Part shown: positions 1 to 6,270 of the stretch, piece by piece
Position numbering within the stretch: position 1 is the first letter of the stretch
Layout: the number at the start of each line of letters is the position of its first letter
From: JBMHDN01 sp049889355
GTDB taxonomy: Bacteria > Pseudomonadota > Alphaproteobacteria > Puniceispirillales > Puniceispirillaceae
Direction: 5' to 3'
Length of the DNA: 8,259 nucleotides
NCBI GenBank assembly: GCA_049889355.1
Contig: JBMHDN010000057.1
Location: 1-8,259 of the forward strand
The notes under the pieces: model-generated
Seen by the model: only the letters and a program-made list of their open reading frames with translations
Database searches by the model: none
What the model was told of the DNA's origin: nothing
Made by a program: the position numbers and the translations under genes

Positions 1-230
1 TCAGCTGGGTCGAGATCATCCGCAATGACGGGGAAGAAGTGATGACGAAGCTGATGCGCGAGGGCGAAATCTATGTCGTCGATTCGCGTGACAAGCTGTA
101 TCTGAGCACCGGCAATGCCGGCGGCCTTGAGCTGTTGTTCCATGACGGCAGTGTCCGGCCCGTTGGCGAGAGTGGCGAAATCCTTCGTGATCTGCCACTT
201 GATGCCGACCGTCTTCGCAACCAACTCTAG
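1..230 (+). CDS. rodZ: RodZ-type cytoskeletal/HTH protein, C-terminal domain (partial, 5' end outside window)
   Basis: The window starts inside this gene; reading from base 3 gives 75 residues to a TAG at 228-230. They match the DUF4115-type periplasmic C-terminal domain of RodZ: SWVEI at the start of the visible part, a REGEIYVV strand, then STGNAGGLEL, and an LRDLPLD ending. RodZ is an inner-membrane protein with a cytoplasmic helix-turn-helix domain that links MreB to the cell-wall elongation machinery. The HTH and membrane segment would lie upstream of the window and cannot be checked. A position directly ahead of ispG is usual in alphaproteobacteria and supports the call. GC is about 57% and third-position GC about 68% (51 of 75 codons, my count), higher than in the genes from hisS onward appears. 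The domain identity is fairly secure; the symbol rests on family resemblance and context. Confidence 0.82.
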   Translation, partial: SWVEIIRNDGEEVMTKLMREGEIYVVDSRDKLYLSTGNAGGLELLFHDGSVRPVGESGEILRDLPLDADRLRNQL

Positions 231-326
231 CCATGCAATACCTGGCGTCCGCGGGTGACGCATGCCGACCGGCAGCGCCGGGTCTTTCGGGCACAGGATG
301 CAGTGGAATGATCAGGAGAGCCCGCC
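231..326 (+). other. rodZ-ispG intergenic spacer with GC-rich hairpin
   Basis: This 96-nt spacer is GC-rich (44 of 60 bases in 241-300). It contains an inverted repeat: GACCGGC at 267-273, loop AGC, and GCCGGGTC at 277-284, which pairs with one bulged G. Only a TTTC follows, so it is a poor intrinsic terminator; it may be an attenuator or mRNA-stabilising hairpin. An AGGAG at 314-318, 8 nt before the GTG at 327, is the ribosome binding site that sets the ispG start. No convincing promoter was seen, so ispG is probably co-transcribed with rodZ. Confidence 0.45.
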
Positions 327-1454
327 GTGGCCAACGCCTACAGAGCCTATAGGACAATCGAGCGGCGACGCAGCCGCCAGATCATGGTGGGGTCGGTGCC
401 AGTTGGCGGTGATGCGCCGATCTCGGTGCAGACCATGACCAATACGCTGACCACCGATGTCACGGCAACCAATGCCCAGATTGCCGGTGCGGTCGAAGCG
501 GGGGCCGATTTGGTGCGCGTCTCTTGTCCAGATGAGGACAGCACATCAGCACTAAAAGATATCGTCAAAGCGAGCGCAGTACCGATTATCGCCGATATTC
601 ATTTTCATTATAAGCGTGCAATTGAAGCCGCCGAAGCAGGGGCTGCCTGTCTGCGCATCAATCCAGGCAATATTGGCTCAGCTGATCGGGTGGCAGAGGT
701 GGTGCGCGCCGCGCGTGATCATGGCTGTTCTATCCGCATTGGGGTAAATGGGGGTTCGCTGGAAAAACATCTTTTGGAAAAATATGGCGAGCCTTGTCCA
801 GAAGCATTGGTTGAATCAGCCCTCGATCATGCTCGCATTTTGCAAGATCACGATTTTCATGAGTTTAAGATTTCGGTCAAAGCCTCAGATGTGTTTCTGG
901 CAGTGGCTGCCTATCAACAATTGGCAGAGGCGATAGATTGCCCGCTCCATATCGGCATTACAGAAGCAGGTGGCCTGCGCGCTGGCACGGTGAAATCAGC
1001 GATTGGTCTTGGCAATCTGCTCTGGGCAGGTATTGGCGATACTATTCGTGTTTCACTCTCAGCTGAGCCTGCAGAAGAAGTGCGGGTCGCCTATGAGATG
1101 CTGAAAACGCTGGGTCTGCGTCGGCGCGGTGTCACGGTGATTTCATGCCCGTCTTGTGCACGCCAGCAATTTGATGTGATTAAAACCGTTCAGATTATCG
1201 AAGAGCGGCTCGCACATATTGATGTACCGATGAGTGTTTCATTAATCGGGTGTGTGGTAAATGGCCCAGGCGAAGCCCGCGAAACCGATATTGGCCTCAC
1301 CGGTGGCGGTAAGGGCACCCACCAGCTTTATATTGACGGCATGGCCAACCACCGCCTCAGCAATGGGGATATTGTTGAGCATGTGGTCGGGCTGGTTGAA
1401 GAAAAGGCAGAACAAATCAGACAAGCCGCTGCACAAGAGGCAGAAAAAAAGTAA
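327..1454 (+). CDS. ispG: 4-hydroxy-3-methylbut-2-en-1-yl diphosphate synthase (IspG/GcpE)
   Basis: IspG is the [4Fe-4S] enzyme of the non-mevalonate (MEP) pathway that reductively converts methylerythritol cyclodiphosphate to HMBPP; it is cytoplasmic. The 375-residue product is close to the E. coli length. The N-terminal TIM-barrel half carries MVGSVPVGG, VRVSCPDE, ADIHFHYKRAIEAA and RINPGNIG. The C-terminal part holds the cluster ligands CPSC (Cys274, Cys277) and GCVVNGPGEA (Cys309, Glu316). The GTG start is chosen because AGGAG lies 8 nt upstream and the product then begins just before the family's conserved RRRSRQIMVG block. Two oddities are visible. GC content falls sharply near base 540. 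The gene also stops directly after an A7 run (1444-1450), and removing one A would open the frame to a TGA at 1498-1500 overlapping the hisS Shine-Dalgarno. The catalytic core is intact, so function is not in doubt. Confidence 0.97.
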   Translation: MANAYRAYRTIERRRSRQIMVGSVPVGGDAPISVQTMTNTLTTDVTATNAQIAGAVEAGADLVRVSCPDEDSTSALKDIVKASAVPIIADIHFHYKRAIEAAEAGAACLRINPGNIGSADRVAEVVRAARDHGCSIRIGVNGGSLEKHLLEKYGEPCPEALVESALDHARILQDHDFHEFKISVKASDVFLAVAAYQQLAEAIDCPLHIGITEAGGLRAGTVKSAIGLGNLLWAGIGDTIRVSLSAEPAEEVRVAYEMLKTLGLRRRGVTVISCPSCARQQFDVIKTVQIIEERLAHIDVPMSVSLIGCVVNGPGEARETDIGLTGGGKGTHQLYIDGMANHRLSNGDIVEHVVGLVEEKAEQIRQAAAQEAEKK

Positions 1455-1498
1455 AAAAGAAGCAAAGGCTGCCTCGCCAGAGGGGGCTGTTTCATCTT

Positions 1499-1503
1499 GA
1501 GGA
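1499..1503 (+). promoter_or_regulatory. hisS ribosome binding site (GAGGA)
   Basis: GAGGA lies 9 nt before the hisS ATG and overlaps a TGA (1498-1500) that closes the alternative, one-base-shifted reading frame of the ispG tail. A stop codon overlapping the next gene's Shine-Dalgarno is typical tight operon spacing, which is relevant to the ispG frameshift finding. Confidence 0.7.
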
Positions 1504-1512
1504 TAAGAGACA

Positions 1513-2763
1513 ATGGATGCCTTGCAACCCGTTCGCGGCACCGCAGATTTAATGCCAGAGGCCAAAGCAGGCCATAATCAGGTGATTGGCACCGCCAGTC
1601 AGATTGCCAGCCATTATGGCTTTCATGATATGGCTACACCTGTTTTTGAATTCACAGAAGTCTTCTCACGCCCGCTAGGTGAGAGCTCTGATGTGGTGTC
1701 CAAAGAAACCTATTCTTTTGAAGACAGAGGCGGGACCAGCCTTACTTTGCGGCCTGAAAATACAGCGGCGGTGATGCGCGCTATTCTATCAAATGGCCTC
1801 ACCCAGACCTTGCCACAAAAACTCTTTTATGCCGGGCCGATGTTCCGTTATGAGCGCCCGCAAAAAGGCCGGATGCGTCAATTTCATCAGATTGGCGTCG
1901 AATTTATCGGCTCAGCCAGCCCTGTTGCAGATGCTGAGGTGATTGCCTGTGGTGCTCAGATTCTCGAGGCACTTGGTGTGCTCTCCAAAACAAGATTGCA
2001 TCTCAATAGTTTGGGCGACACACAAAGCCGTTCTGCTTATCGCGAAGCGCTGGTCGCTTATTTCAACCGCTATTCAGCTGATCTCTCAGCAGACAGCCAG
2101 CGCCGCTTGACCAGTAACCCGCTGCGCATTCTTGATTCAAAAGATGAAGGCGACCGCAAACTCTTGGCTGAGGCACCACGTCTTGGTGATTATCTGAATG
2201 ACATATCAAAATCGCATTTTGATCAGCTCACAAATTTGCTCGATAAGGCAGGGATCAGCTGGCATCATGATCCGCTATTAGTGCGCGGTCTGGATTATTA
2301 TTGTCATTCTGCTTTTGAGTTCATTACCGATGCGCTTGGTGCACAAGGCACGGTGATGGGCGGCGGGCGTTATGATGGGCTGGCGGAAATGTTAGGCGGC
2401 CCGCATTTGCCAGCTGTTGGTTTTGCAGCAGGTGTGGAAAGACTGGCTTTATTGCTTGGCCAGCAATCTTTGCCTGCGCCTGATTTGGCTCTTATCATTG
2501 CAGATGATAATGCGCGTGATATCGGCTTTGCGCTCGCTCAGGCCTGTCGCCATAAAGGGCTGAATGTAGATATGCCGCTTTCTGGCAATATGGGTAAAAA
2601 GCTGAAACGCGCCTCAAAAATGGGCGCACGCTTTGCCGCTATCATTGGCAGCGATGAAATGGCAGCTGGTGCGGTCACCTTGCGTCATCTAAGTGATGGG
2701 ACCCAAGACAGCCTGGCACAAGCGGACCTCGCAACGCATCTCACCGGGCTCTGCCGCCCATAA
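1513..2763 (+). CDS. hisS: Histidyl-tRNA synthetase (class II)
   Basis: This enzyme charges tRNA-His with histidine in the cytoplasm; 416 residues, near the usual bacterial length. Class II landmarks appear in order. The N-terminal QPVRGTADLMP leads into the motif 1 region, followed by the RPENTAAVMRA block. Motif 2 with its loop is MFRYERPQKGR at 110-120, continuing RQFHQIGVE to 130. The histidine-specific LVRGLDYY is at 256-263, then GTVMGGGRYDGL, then motif 3 GFAAGVERL at 303-311. The remaining C-terminal 90 or so residues fit the anticodon-binding domain. The ATG is set by GAGGA 9 nt upstream. The motif 2 loop is the canonical bacterial type, not the divergent form I know from alphaproteobacteria whose tRNA-His lacks G-1. 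It sits between ispG and prfA in the same operon. Confidence 0.98.
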   Translation: MDALQPVRGTADLMPEAKAGHNQVIGTASQIASHYGFHDMATPVFEFTEVFSRPLGESSDVVSKETYSFEDRGGTSLTLRPENTAAVMRAILSNGLTQTLPQKLFYAGPMFRYERPQKGRMRQFHQIGVEFIGSASPVADAEVIACGAQILEALGVLSKTRLHLNSLGDTQSRSAYREALVAYFNRYSADLSADSQRRLTSNPLRILDSKDEGDRKLLAEAPRLGDYLNDISKSHFDQLTNLLDKAGISWHHDPLLVRGLDYYCHSAFEFITDALGAQGTVMGGGRYDGLAEMLGGPHLPAVGFAAGVERLALLLGQQSLPAPDLALIIADDNARDIGFALAQACRHKGLNVDMPLSGNMGKKLKRASKMGARFAAIIGSDEMAAGAVTLRHLSDGTQDSLAQADLATHLTGLCRP

Positions 2764-2793
2764 TTTATTTCTTCTTTATCAGGACCGGTTGAC
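2764..2793 (+). other. hisS-prfA spacer with prfA ribosome binding site
   Basis: The 30-nt spacer is T-rich just after the hisS stop (TTTATTTCTTCTTT) but has no hairpin before the T run, so it is not an intrinsic terminator. AGGA at 2781-2784 lies 9 nt before the prfA ATG and fixes that start. Confidence 0.5.
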
Positions 2794-3870
2794 ATGAGTC
2801 TGCAAGATAATATGGACAGGGTGCTCGCCCGTCGCCAGGAAATTGAAAATAAGCTGGCCGAATCTGCCAGCCTTACCCCTGATCAGCTTACCCAGCTGTC
2901 TCGTGAATTAGCAGAATTGCGGCCTGTCGCTGAGCAAATCGAAATTGTGCGCTCAACCGAACAGCAGCTGAATGATGCGAGAGAGATGCTGGCTGAAGGG
3001 GATGATCCTGAAATAAAGGAGATGGCTGAAGCTGAAATCACTGAGCTCAGCGCCCGCCTGCCAGATGAAGAACATCAGCTGAAATTGCTGCTCTTGCCAA
3101 AAGACAGCGATGATGCCCGAAATGCCATTTTAGAGGTGCGGGCAGGAACAGGCGGAGACGAAGCCGCGCTTTTTGCCTCTGATCTCTTTGGCATGTATCA
3201 GCGTTTCGCCACCAAATATGGCTGGCGGTTTGAAGTGATGGAAGTTTCTGAAACCGGCATTGGCGGCTATAAAGAAGCCACTGCCACGATTTCAGGTCAG
3301 GATGTGTTTGCCAGGCTGAAATTTGAATCAGGCGTGCATCGTGTCCAGCGCGTACCAGAGACCGAAACAGGTGGGCGTATTCATACCTCAGCCGCCACCG
3401 TGGCCGTCTTGCCAGAGGTAGAAGAGGTCGATGTCGATATCAATGAGAGCGATTTGCGTATTGATGTCTTCCGTTCTAGCGGACCTGGCGGCCAATCGGT
3501 GAACACCACTGATTCGGCAGTGCGCATTACCCATTTGCCAACCGGTATTGTGGTGAGCCAGCAGGATGAAAAATCTCAGCATAAGAACCGCGCCAAGGCG
3601 ATGAAAATCCTGCGGGCGCGTCTTTATGATGCGCAGCGGGCGCGTCAGGAAGCTGAACGGGCAGCCTCACGCAAAGGCCAGGTGGGATCAGGTGATCGCT
3701 CAGAGCGCATCCGCACCTATAATTTTCCGCAAGGCCGGGTGACGGATCACCGCATCAATCTCACCTTATATAAGCTCGATCGGATATTGGCTGGTGAAGC
3801 CTTGGATGAGGTGGTCAATGCGCTGGCTGCTGAAGATCAGGCAGCAAGGCTGGCTTCATCAGAAGGGTAA
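2794..3870 (+). CDS. prfA: Peptide chain release factor 1 (RF1)
   Basis: RF1 reads UAA and UAG stop codons on the ribosome and triggers peptide release. The 358-residue protein matches the family length (E. coli 360). The N-terminal third is a charged helical domain (residues about 1-105). RAGTGGDEAALF follows, then the stop-codon-reading tripeptide P-E-T at 188-190 in the block VQRVPETETGGRIHTSAAT. The catalytic GGQ is at 232-234 in SSGPGGQSVN. The P-x-T tripeptide marks RF1, whereas RF2 has SPF, and no programmed frameshift site of the prfB type is present. DEKSQHKNRAKAM and the SERIRTYNFPQGRVTDHRI block are also family hallmarks. The GGQ glutamine is the target of the product of prmC, which starts only 5 nt downstream, so the enzyme and its substrate are co-expressed. 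Confidence 0.98.
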   Translation: MSLQDNMDRVLARRQEIENKLAESASLTPDQLTQLSRELAELRPVAEQIEIVRSTEQQLNDAREMLAEGDDPEIKEMAEAEITELSARLPDEEHQLKLLLLPKDSDDARNAILEVRAGTGGDEAALFASDLFGMYQRFATKYGWRFEVMEVSETGIGGYKEATATISGQDVFARLKFESGVHRVQRVPETETGGRIHTSAATVAVLPEVEEVDVDINESDLRIDVFRSSGPGGQSVNTTDSAVRITHLPTGIVVSQQDEKSQHKNRAKAMKILRARLYDAQRARQEAERAASRKGQVGSGDRSERIRTYNFPQGRVTDHRINLTLYKLDRILAGEALDEVVNALAAEDQAARLASSEG

Positions 3871-3875
3871 GACCT

Positions 3876-4820
3876 ATGTCTGTACCTTTAAAGGAGACTG
3901 TCATCATCGGCTCGTTTCTGCGGCCCTATGCACAAAGGCTGGCCCAAGGCTTTGCAGCAGATGATCAGGATATGGCCATGCATGAGGCCAGATTATTACT
4001 GAATCTCGTTTTAAATGGGCCAGCACCTGATGCAGCTATGCTTTATCTGCATGACAAGATTGAAATCACATCTACGCAGAGAGCCGCGCTTGATCAGCTG
4101 ATTACAGACAGGCTGGCTGGTAAGCCGATATCACGCATGCGGGGATGGCGCGAATTTTTTGGCTATTTGTTTTATCTGAATGAAGCGACATTAGATCCAC
4201 GCCCTGATTCAGAAATTTTAATTGAAGCAGCACTTCGCGCGGCGTCTTCTTCGACACAGGCGTCTATCGAAGTGCTGGATATGGGGACAGGGACAGGCTG
4301 TCTGCTGCTCAGTTTTCTGGCAGAAATCAAAAAAACAGGCCAAGAGATAAGAGGGGTCGGTCTGGATGCCAGCGCGCTTGCGCTGGAGCAGGCAGGCGAT
4401 AATGCCCGCCATCTTGGGTTGGAGGGGGTGTGTCGGTTTTTCGAATCAAACTGGGATTCTGCGCTGCCGGCTGACGCCTCTTATCAGATCATTTTCTGCA
4501 ATCCGCCCTATATCGCGACATCAGATGCAGCCTATCTGACAGATGAGGTGGTAAAATATGATCCCCATGCTGCTCTATTTGCCGGCATAGATGGCCTGGC
4601 AGACTGGCCAGCGGTTTTACAAGCGATTGCACGCCGGCTGGATAAAAAAGGGCATGCCTTTGTTGAAATTGGCGCTGGCCAAGAAAGGGCAGTCAGGCTA
4701 TTGGCAGAAAATGCAGGATTGTTGCTCAAGGCCTATCACCGTGATTTATCAGGACATATCCGATGTCTGGAATTGATGCGCGATGACCAGAGTTTGGAGA
4801 AAAAGGGTGATGGGATTTAG
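3876..4820 (+). CDS. prmC: Release factor N5-glutamine methyltransferase (PrmC/HemK)
   Basis: PrmC uses S-adenosylmethionine to methylate the glutamine of the release factor GGQ motif, raising release efficiency. The 314 residues comprise an N-terminal helical substrate-binding domain (about 1-110). The linker block GWREFFGYLFYL...LDPRPDSEILIEAAL follows. The Rossmann-type methyltransferase domain has motif I VLDMGTGTGC (133-142) and the catalytic NPPY at 209-212. The length is somewhat above E. coli PrmC (277). The start ATG follows GAAGGG overlapping the end of prfA, about 8 nt upstream. A second and stronger Shine-Dalgarno-like AAGGAG (3891-3896) lies inside the gene with only an in-frame ATC 6 nt beyond, so I keep the upstream ATG. 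Position directly after prfA is the common arrangement and supports the assignment over other N6/N5 methyltransferases sharing NPPY. Confidence 0.96.
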   Translation: MSVPLKETVIIGSFLRPYAQRLAQGFAADDQDMAMHEARLLLNLVLNGPAPDAAMLYLHDKIEITSTQRAALDQLITDRLAGKPISRMRGWREFFGYLFYLNEATLDPRPDSEILIEAALRAASSSTQASIEVLDMGTGTGCLLLSFLAEIKKTGQEIRGVGLDASALALEQAGDNARHLGLEGVCRFFESNWDSALPADASYQIIFCNPPYIATSDAAYLTDEVVKYDPHAALFAGIDGLADWPAVLQAIARRLDKKGHAFVEIGAGQERAVRLLAENAGLLLKAYHRDLSGHIRCLELMRDDQSLEKKGDGI

Positions 4821-5013
4821 AAAATTTTGCTTGAGTTCTGATTTAAATTCGGGCTAAGTGATACTACCGGCGCTTATCGTTTCATGACATATCAAACGTC
4901 AGCTCGGGTTATGTTCCCTCAACATATTGGGGCTTTTCACGCACCAGAGACGGGTGGTTTTAAAACCTTGCCCATGTGCGTATCACAGAGTTCATCTGAT
5001 TAATGGAAGACAT
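4821..5013 (+). other. prmC-DUF4167 intergenic region: possible promoter, palindrome, short upstream ORF
   Basis: This 193-nt gap breaks the otherwise tight operon. It lacks a hairpin followed by a T run, so read-through from prmC is possible. It contains a perfect 12-bp palindrome GGTTTTAAAACC (4956-4967), flanked by GGG and CCC that could extend it as an interrupted stem. A weak promoter-like pair is ATGACA (4884-4889) and TATGTT (4910-4915), but the 20-nt spacer is too long for confidence. An open 39-codon frame at 4884-5003 ends just before the DUF4167 ribosome binding site GGAAG (5005-5009). Nothing else recognisable was seen. Confidence 0.35.
4884..5003 (+). CDS. Possible 39-aa upstream ORF / leader peptide (speculative)
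   Basis: An ATG at 4884 opens a 39-codon frame beginning MTYQTSARV and ending SQSSSD, with a TAA at 5001-5003. The stop lies 10 nt before the DUF4167 ATG and touches its ribosome binding site region, the arrangement expected for a translationally coupled leader. There is no clear Shine-Dalgarno before the ATG, the residue composition is unremarkable and I recognise no family. A frame of this length arises readily by chance, so this is recorded only because of where it stops. Confidence 0.15.
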   Translation: MTYQTSARVMFPQHIGAFHAPETGGFKTLPMCVSQSSSD

Positions 5014-5478
5014 ATGAGACAGAATCAGAATTCGAAACGCTCGAGATCACGTGGTCGTCGCCCAAATGGGATGCACCAGCCAAATTTCAATCGGAACACA
5101 ACCTTCGAATCAAATGGTCCTGAAGGGCGTTTGCGTGGCAATGCCCAGCAGCTTTTTGAAAAATATACCGCTCTTGCCCATGATGCCGCCGCCGCAGGCG
5201 AGCGAATCTCAGCTGAGGCATTGAGCCAGTTTGCAGATCATTATTACCGTGTGCATCAAACGATTCTGAGCGCAGCTGAAAACCGCCGTGCACAACAGGA
5301 ATCACGTGATAAATCAGGAGGACGTGCTGAGGCTGGCGAGGCATCTGATACAGAGGCCAAGAAAGCATCAGACGCAGAGCCAGTGGCTCAATCATCTGAG
5401 GCAGATGCACAAGCTGATGATAGCCCATCAGATGAGGCTGCTGAGACGGAAGCAGAGACAGAAGAGGCGGTTGCCTAA
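5014..5478 (+). CDS. DUF4167 domain-containing protein (putative RNA-associated)
   Basis: This 154-residue protein has three sections. A strongly basic N-terminus begins MRQNQNSKRSRSRGRRPNG. A conserved helical core runs about residues 30-90, with FESNGPEGRLRGNAQQLFEKY and then SQFADHYYRVHQTI, which is the DUF4167 signature. A low-complexity acidic tail is rich in Ala, Glu, Asp and Ser. The family is small, nearly confined to alphaproteobacteria and commonly found after prmC; its function is not established. The Arg/Lys-rich start suggests contact with nucleic acid, which is inference. The ATG at 5014 is preferred because it starts the conserved MRQ...R basic block and has GGAAG 4 nt upstream. 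An open frame continues back to a TTG at 4927, but those 29 residues look non-conserved. The gene converges on the MOSC gene with 24 nt between stop codons. Confidence 0.88.
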   Translation: MRQNQNSKRSRSRGRRPNGMHQPNFNRNTTFESNGPEGRLRGNAQQLFEKYTALAHDAAAAGERISAEALSQFADHYYRVHQTILSAAENRRAQQESRDKSGGRAEAGEASDTEAKKASDAEPVAQSSEADAQADDSPSDEAAETEAETEEAVA

Positions 5479-5486
5479 AACACCCG

Positions 5487-5502
5487 CTATTCAGCTGAAT
5501 AG
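5487..5502. repeat. Perfect 16-bp palindrome between convergent stop codons
   Basis: CTATTCAGCTGAATAG is perfectly self-complementary and fills most of the 24-nt gap between the DUF4167 stop and the MOSC stop. As RNA it can form a 6-bp stem with an AGCU loop. On the + strand no T run follows. On the - strand CGGGTGTTTT follows, making it at best a weak terminator for the MOSC transcript. It contains the octamer TCAGCTGA that is over-represented in this window. A protein-binding site is an alternative reading. Confidence 0.5.
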
Positions 5503-6264
5503 TCAGATAAAGATAAGCTGGTCATGGATAGAGAAATGGCCAGCTTTTTCTATGCGTGCAAAGACCCCAAGACAATCGTGATCATAGGTTGAGCGCAAGA
5601 GTTGTGTCAGATCTGAGAGTGCCTCATCTTGGCGTTTACGCCCTGTGGCCGGGCTGGCATTAATCGCCTGACAACGTCCCACTGGCTCGGTGAAATACAG
5701 TTCAGCTGAGCCCAGTCTGGCACGGCGACCAACCCAATCTAACTCTTCAAAGGCGGTGCCGCCTTCTAGCCAGATATTCAAGCGAAACCGCGCCATGAAT
5801 AAATCCTTCGGCTCGCCAATATCGCCATTTACCGCTGCCAGAGATGATGTCTGACCGAGTGAAATCACCGTTTCACTCTGATCAGTAAAACTGCCTTTTT
5901 GGGCTTTGTGAAGAAGTGGCTTTTCTTCTAAATCTAAAAAAGAATGTAGGATATCAGCCAGTGCCTCAGCCTCTTCTGGTGCATCAAGCCTGCCTTCAAA
6001 TAACAGCCTATCCTCATCGGTGAGCTGAAGATAACCAGTATCAGCCTGAAACACACATCTCAGGCGTGCCAGTTTGGGATGGGTCATCCATTGCAGAAAA
6101 TAGGATTTTTTGGCCCAGCTGTCATATGGCTTGTCAGCTGATTTTGATATGGCATACAGCCTGTCGCCCACAAGCCCTTTATCCGGCTCGAGCATGCCAT
6201 CTTTGCAAGATTGGGCTGGCAGCCCTTTTACAGGATAGCGCAATATATGTGAAATTTTGCTCAT
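5503..6264 (-). CDS. MOSC domain-containing protein with N-terminal MOSC beta-barrel domain
   Basis: This 253-residue protein has two parts. An N-terminal MOSC_N beta-barrel carries ISHILRYPVKGLPAQ at residues 4-18 and GLVGDRLYAI at 30-39. A C-terminal MOSC domain carries MARFRLNIWLEGG (157-169), W-V-GRRARLG (177-185), RCQAINASPATG (197-208, Cys198) and a DHDCLGVFARI strand (Cys231). In the family (YcbX, mARC) the cysteine before a P-x-TG motif binds the molybdenum cofactor, so Cys198 is the likely ligand and the protein may reduce N-hydroxylated substrates; the substrate is not evident. The C-terminal 2Fe-2S domain of E. coli YcbX (about 369 residues) is missing, so a separate electron donor would be needed. 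It starts 6 nt after the M23 peptidase stop with only a distant AAGG, suggesting translational coupling. Its 3' end carries the opposing operon's terminator. Confidence 0.9.
   Translation of the reverse strand: MSKISHILRYPVKGLPAQSCKDGMLEPDKGLVGDRLYAISKSADKPYDSWAKKSYFLQWMTHPKLARLRCVFQADTGYLQLTDEDRLLFEGRLDAPEEAEALADILHSFLDLEEKPLLHKAQKGSFTDQSETVISLGQTSSLAAVNGDIGEPKDLFMARFRLNIWLEGGTAFEELDWVGRRARLGSAELYFTEPVGRCQAINASPATGRKRQDEALSDLTQLLRSTYDHDCLGVFARIEKAGHFSIHDQLIFI
5515..5549 (+). terminator. Intrinsic terminator for the ispG-DUF4167 transcription unit
   Basis: The left arm AAGCTGGTCAT (5515-5525) and right arm ATGGCCAGCTT (5536-5546) pair over 11 bp with one G-U wobble, around a 10-nt loop GGATAGAGAA. 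The right arm runs into TTTTT (5545-5549). It lies 37 nt past the DUF4167 stop and inside the last codons of the convergent MOSC gene. On the - strand the same stem would end MOSC transcripts before their stop codon, so useful termination is expected for the + strand only. Confidence 0.8.
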
Positions 6265-6270
6265 ATCAGG

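Noticed and set aside
2761..2780. Terminator after hisS in the T-rich spacer
   Set aside because: The T-rich stretch is not preceded by a stable GC-rich hairpin, and prfA follows immediately in the same orientation.
4927..5013. N-terminal extension of the DUF4167 protein from a TTG at 4927
   Set aside because: The 29 extra residues do not fit the family start, the TTG has no good ribosome binding site, and the ATG at 5014 begins the conserved basic block with GGAAG upstream.
5087..5428. 113-codon open frame on the - strand opposite the DUF4167 gene
   Set aside because: It is antisense to a recognised gene with low-complexity composition; its translation has no recognisable domain or start signal.
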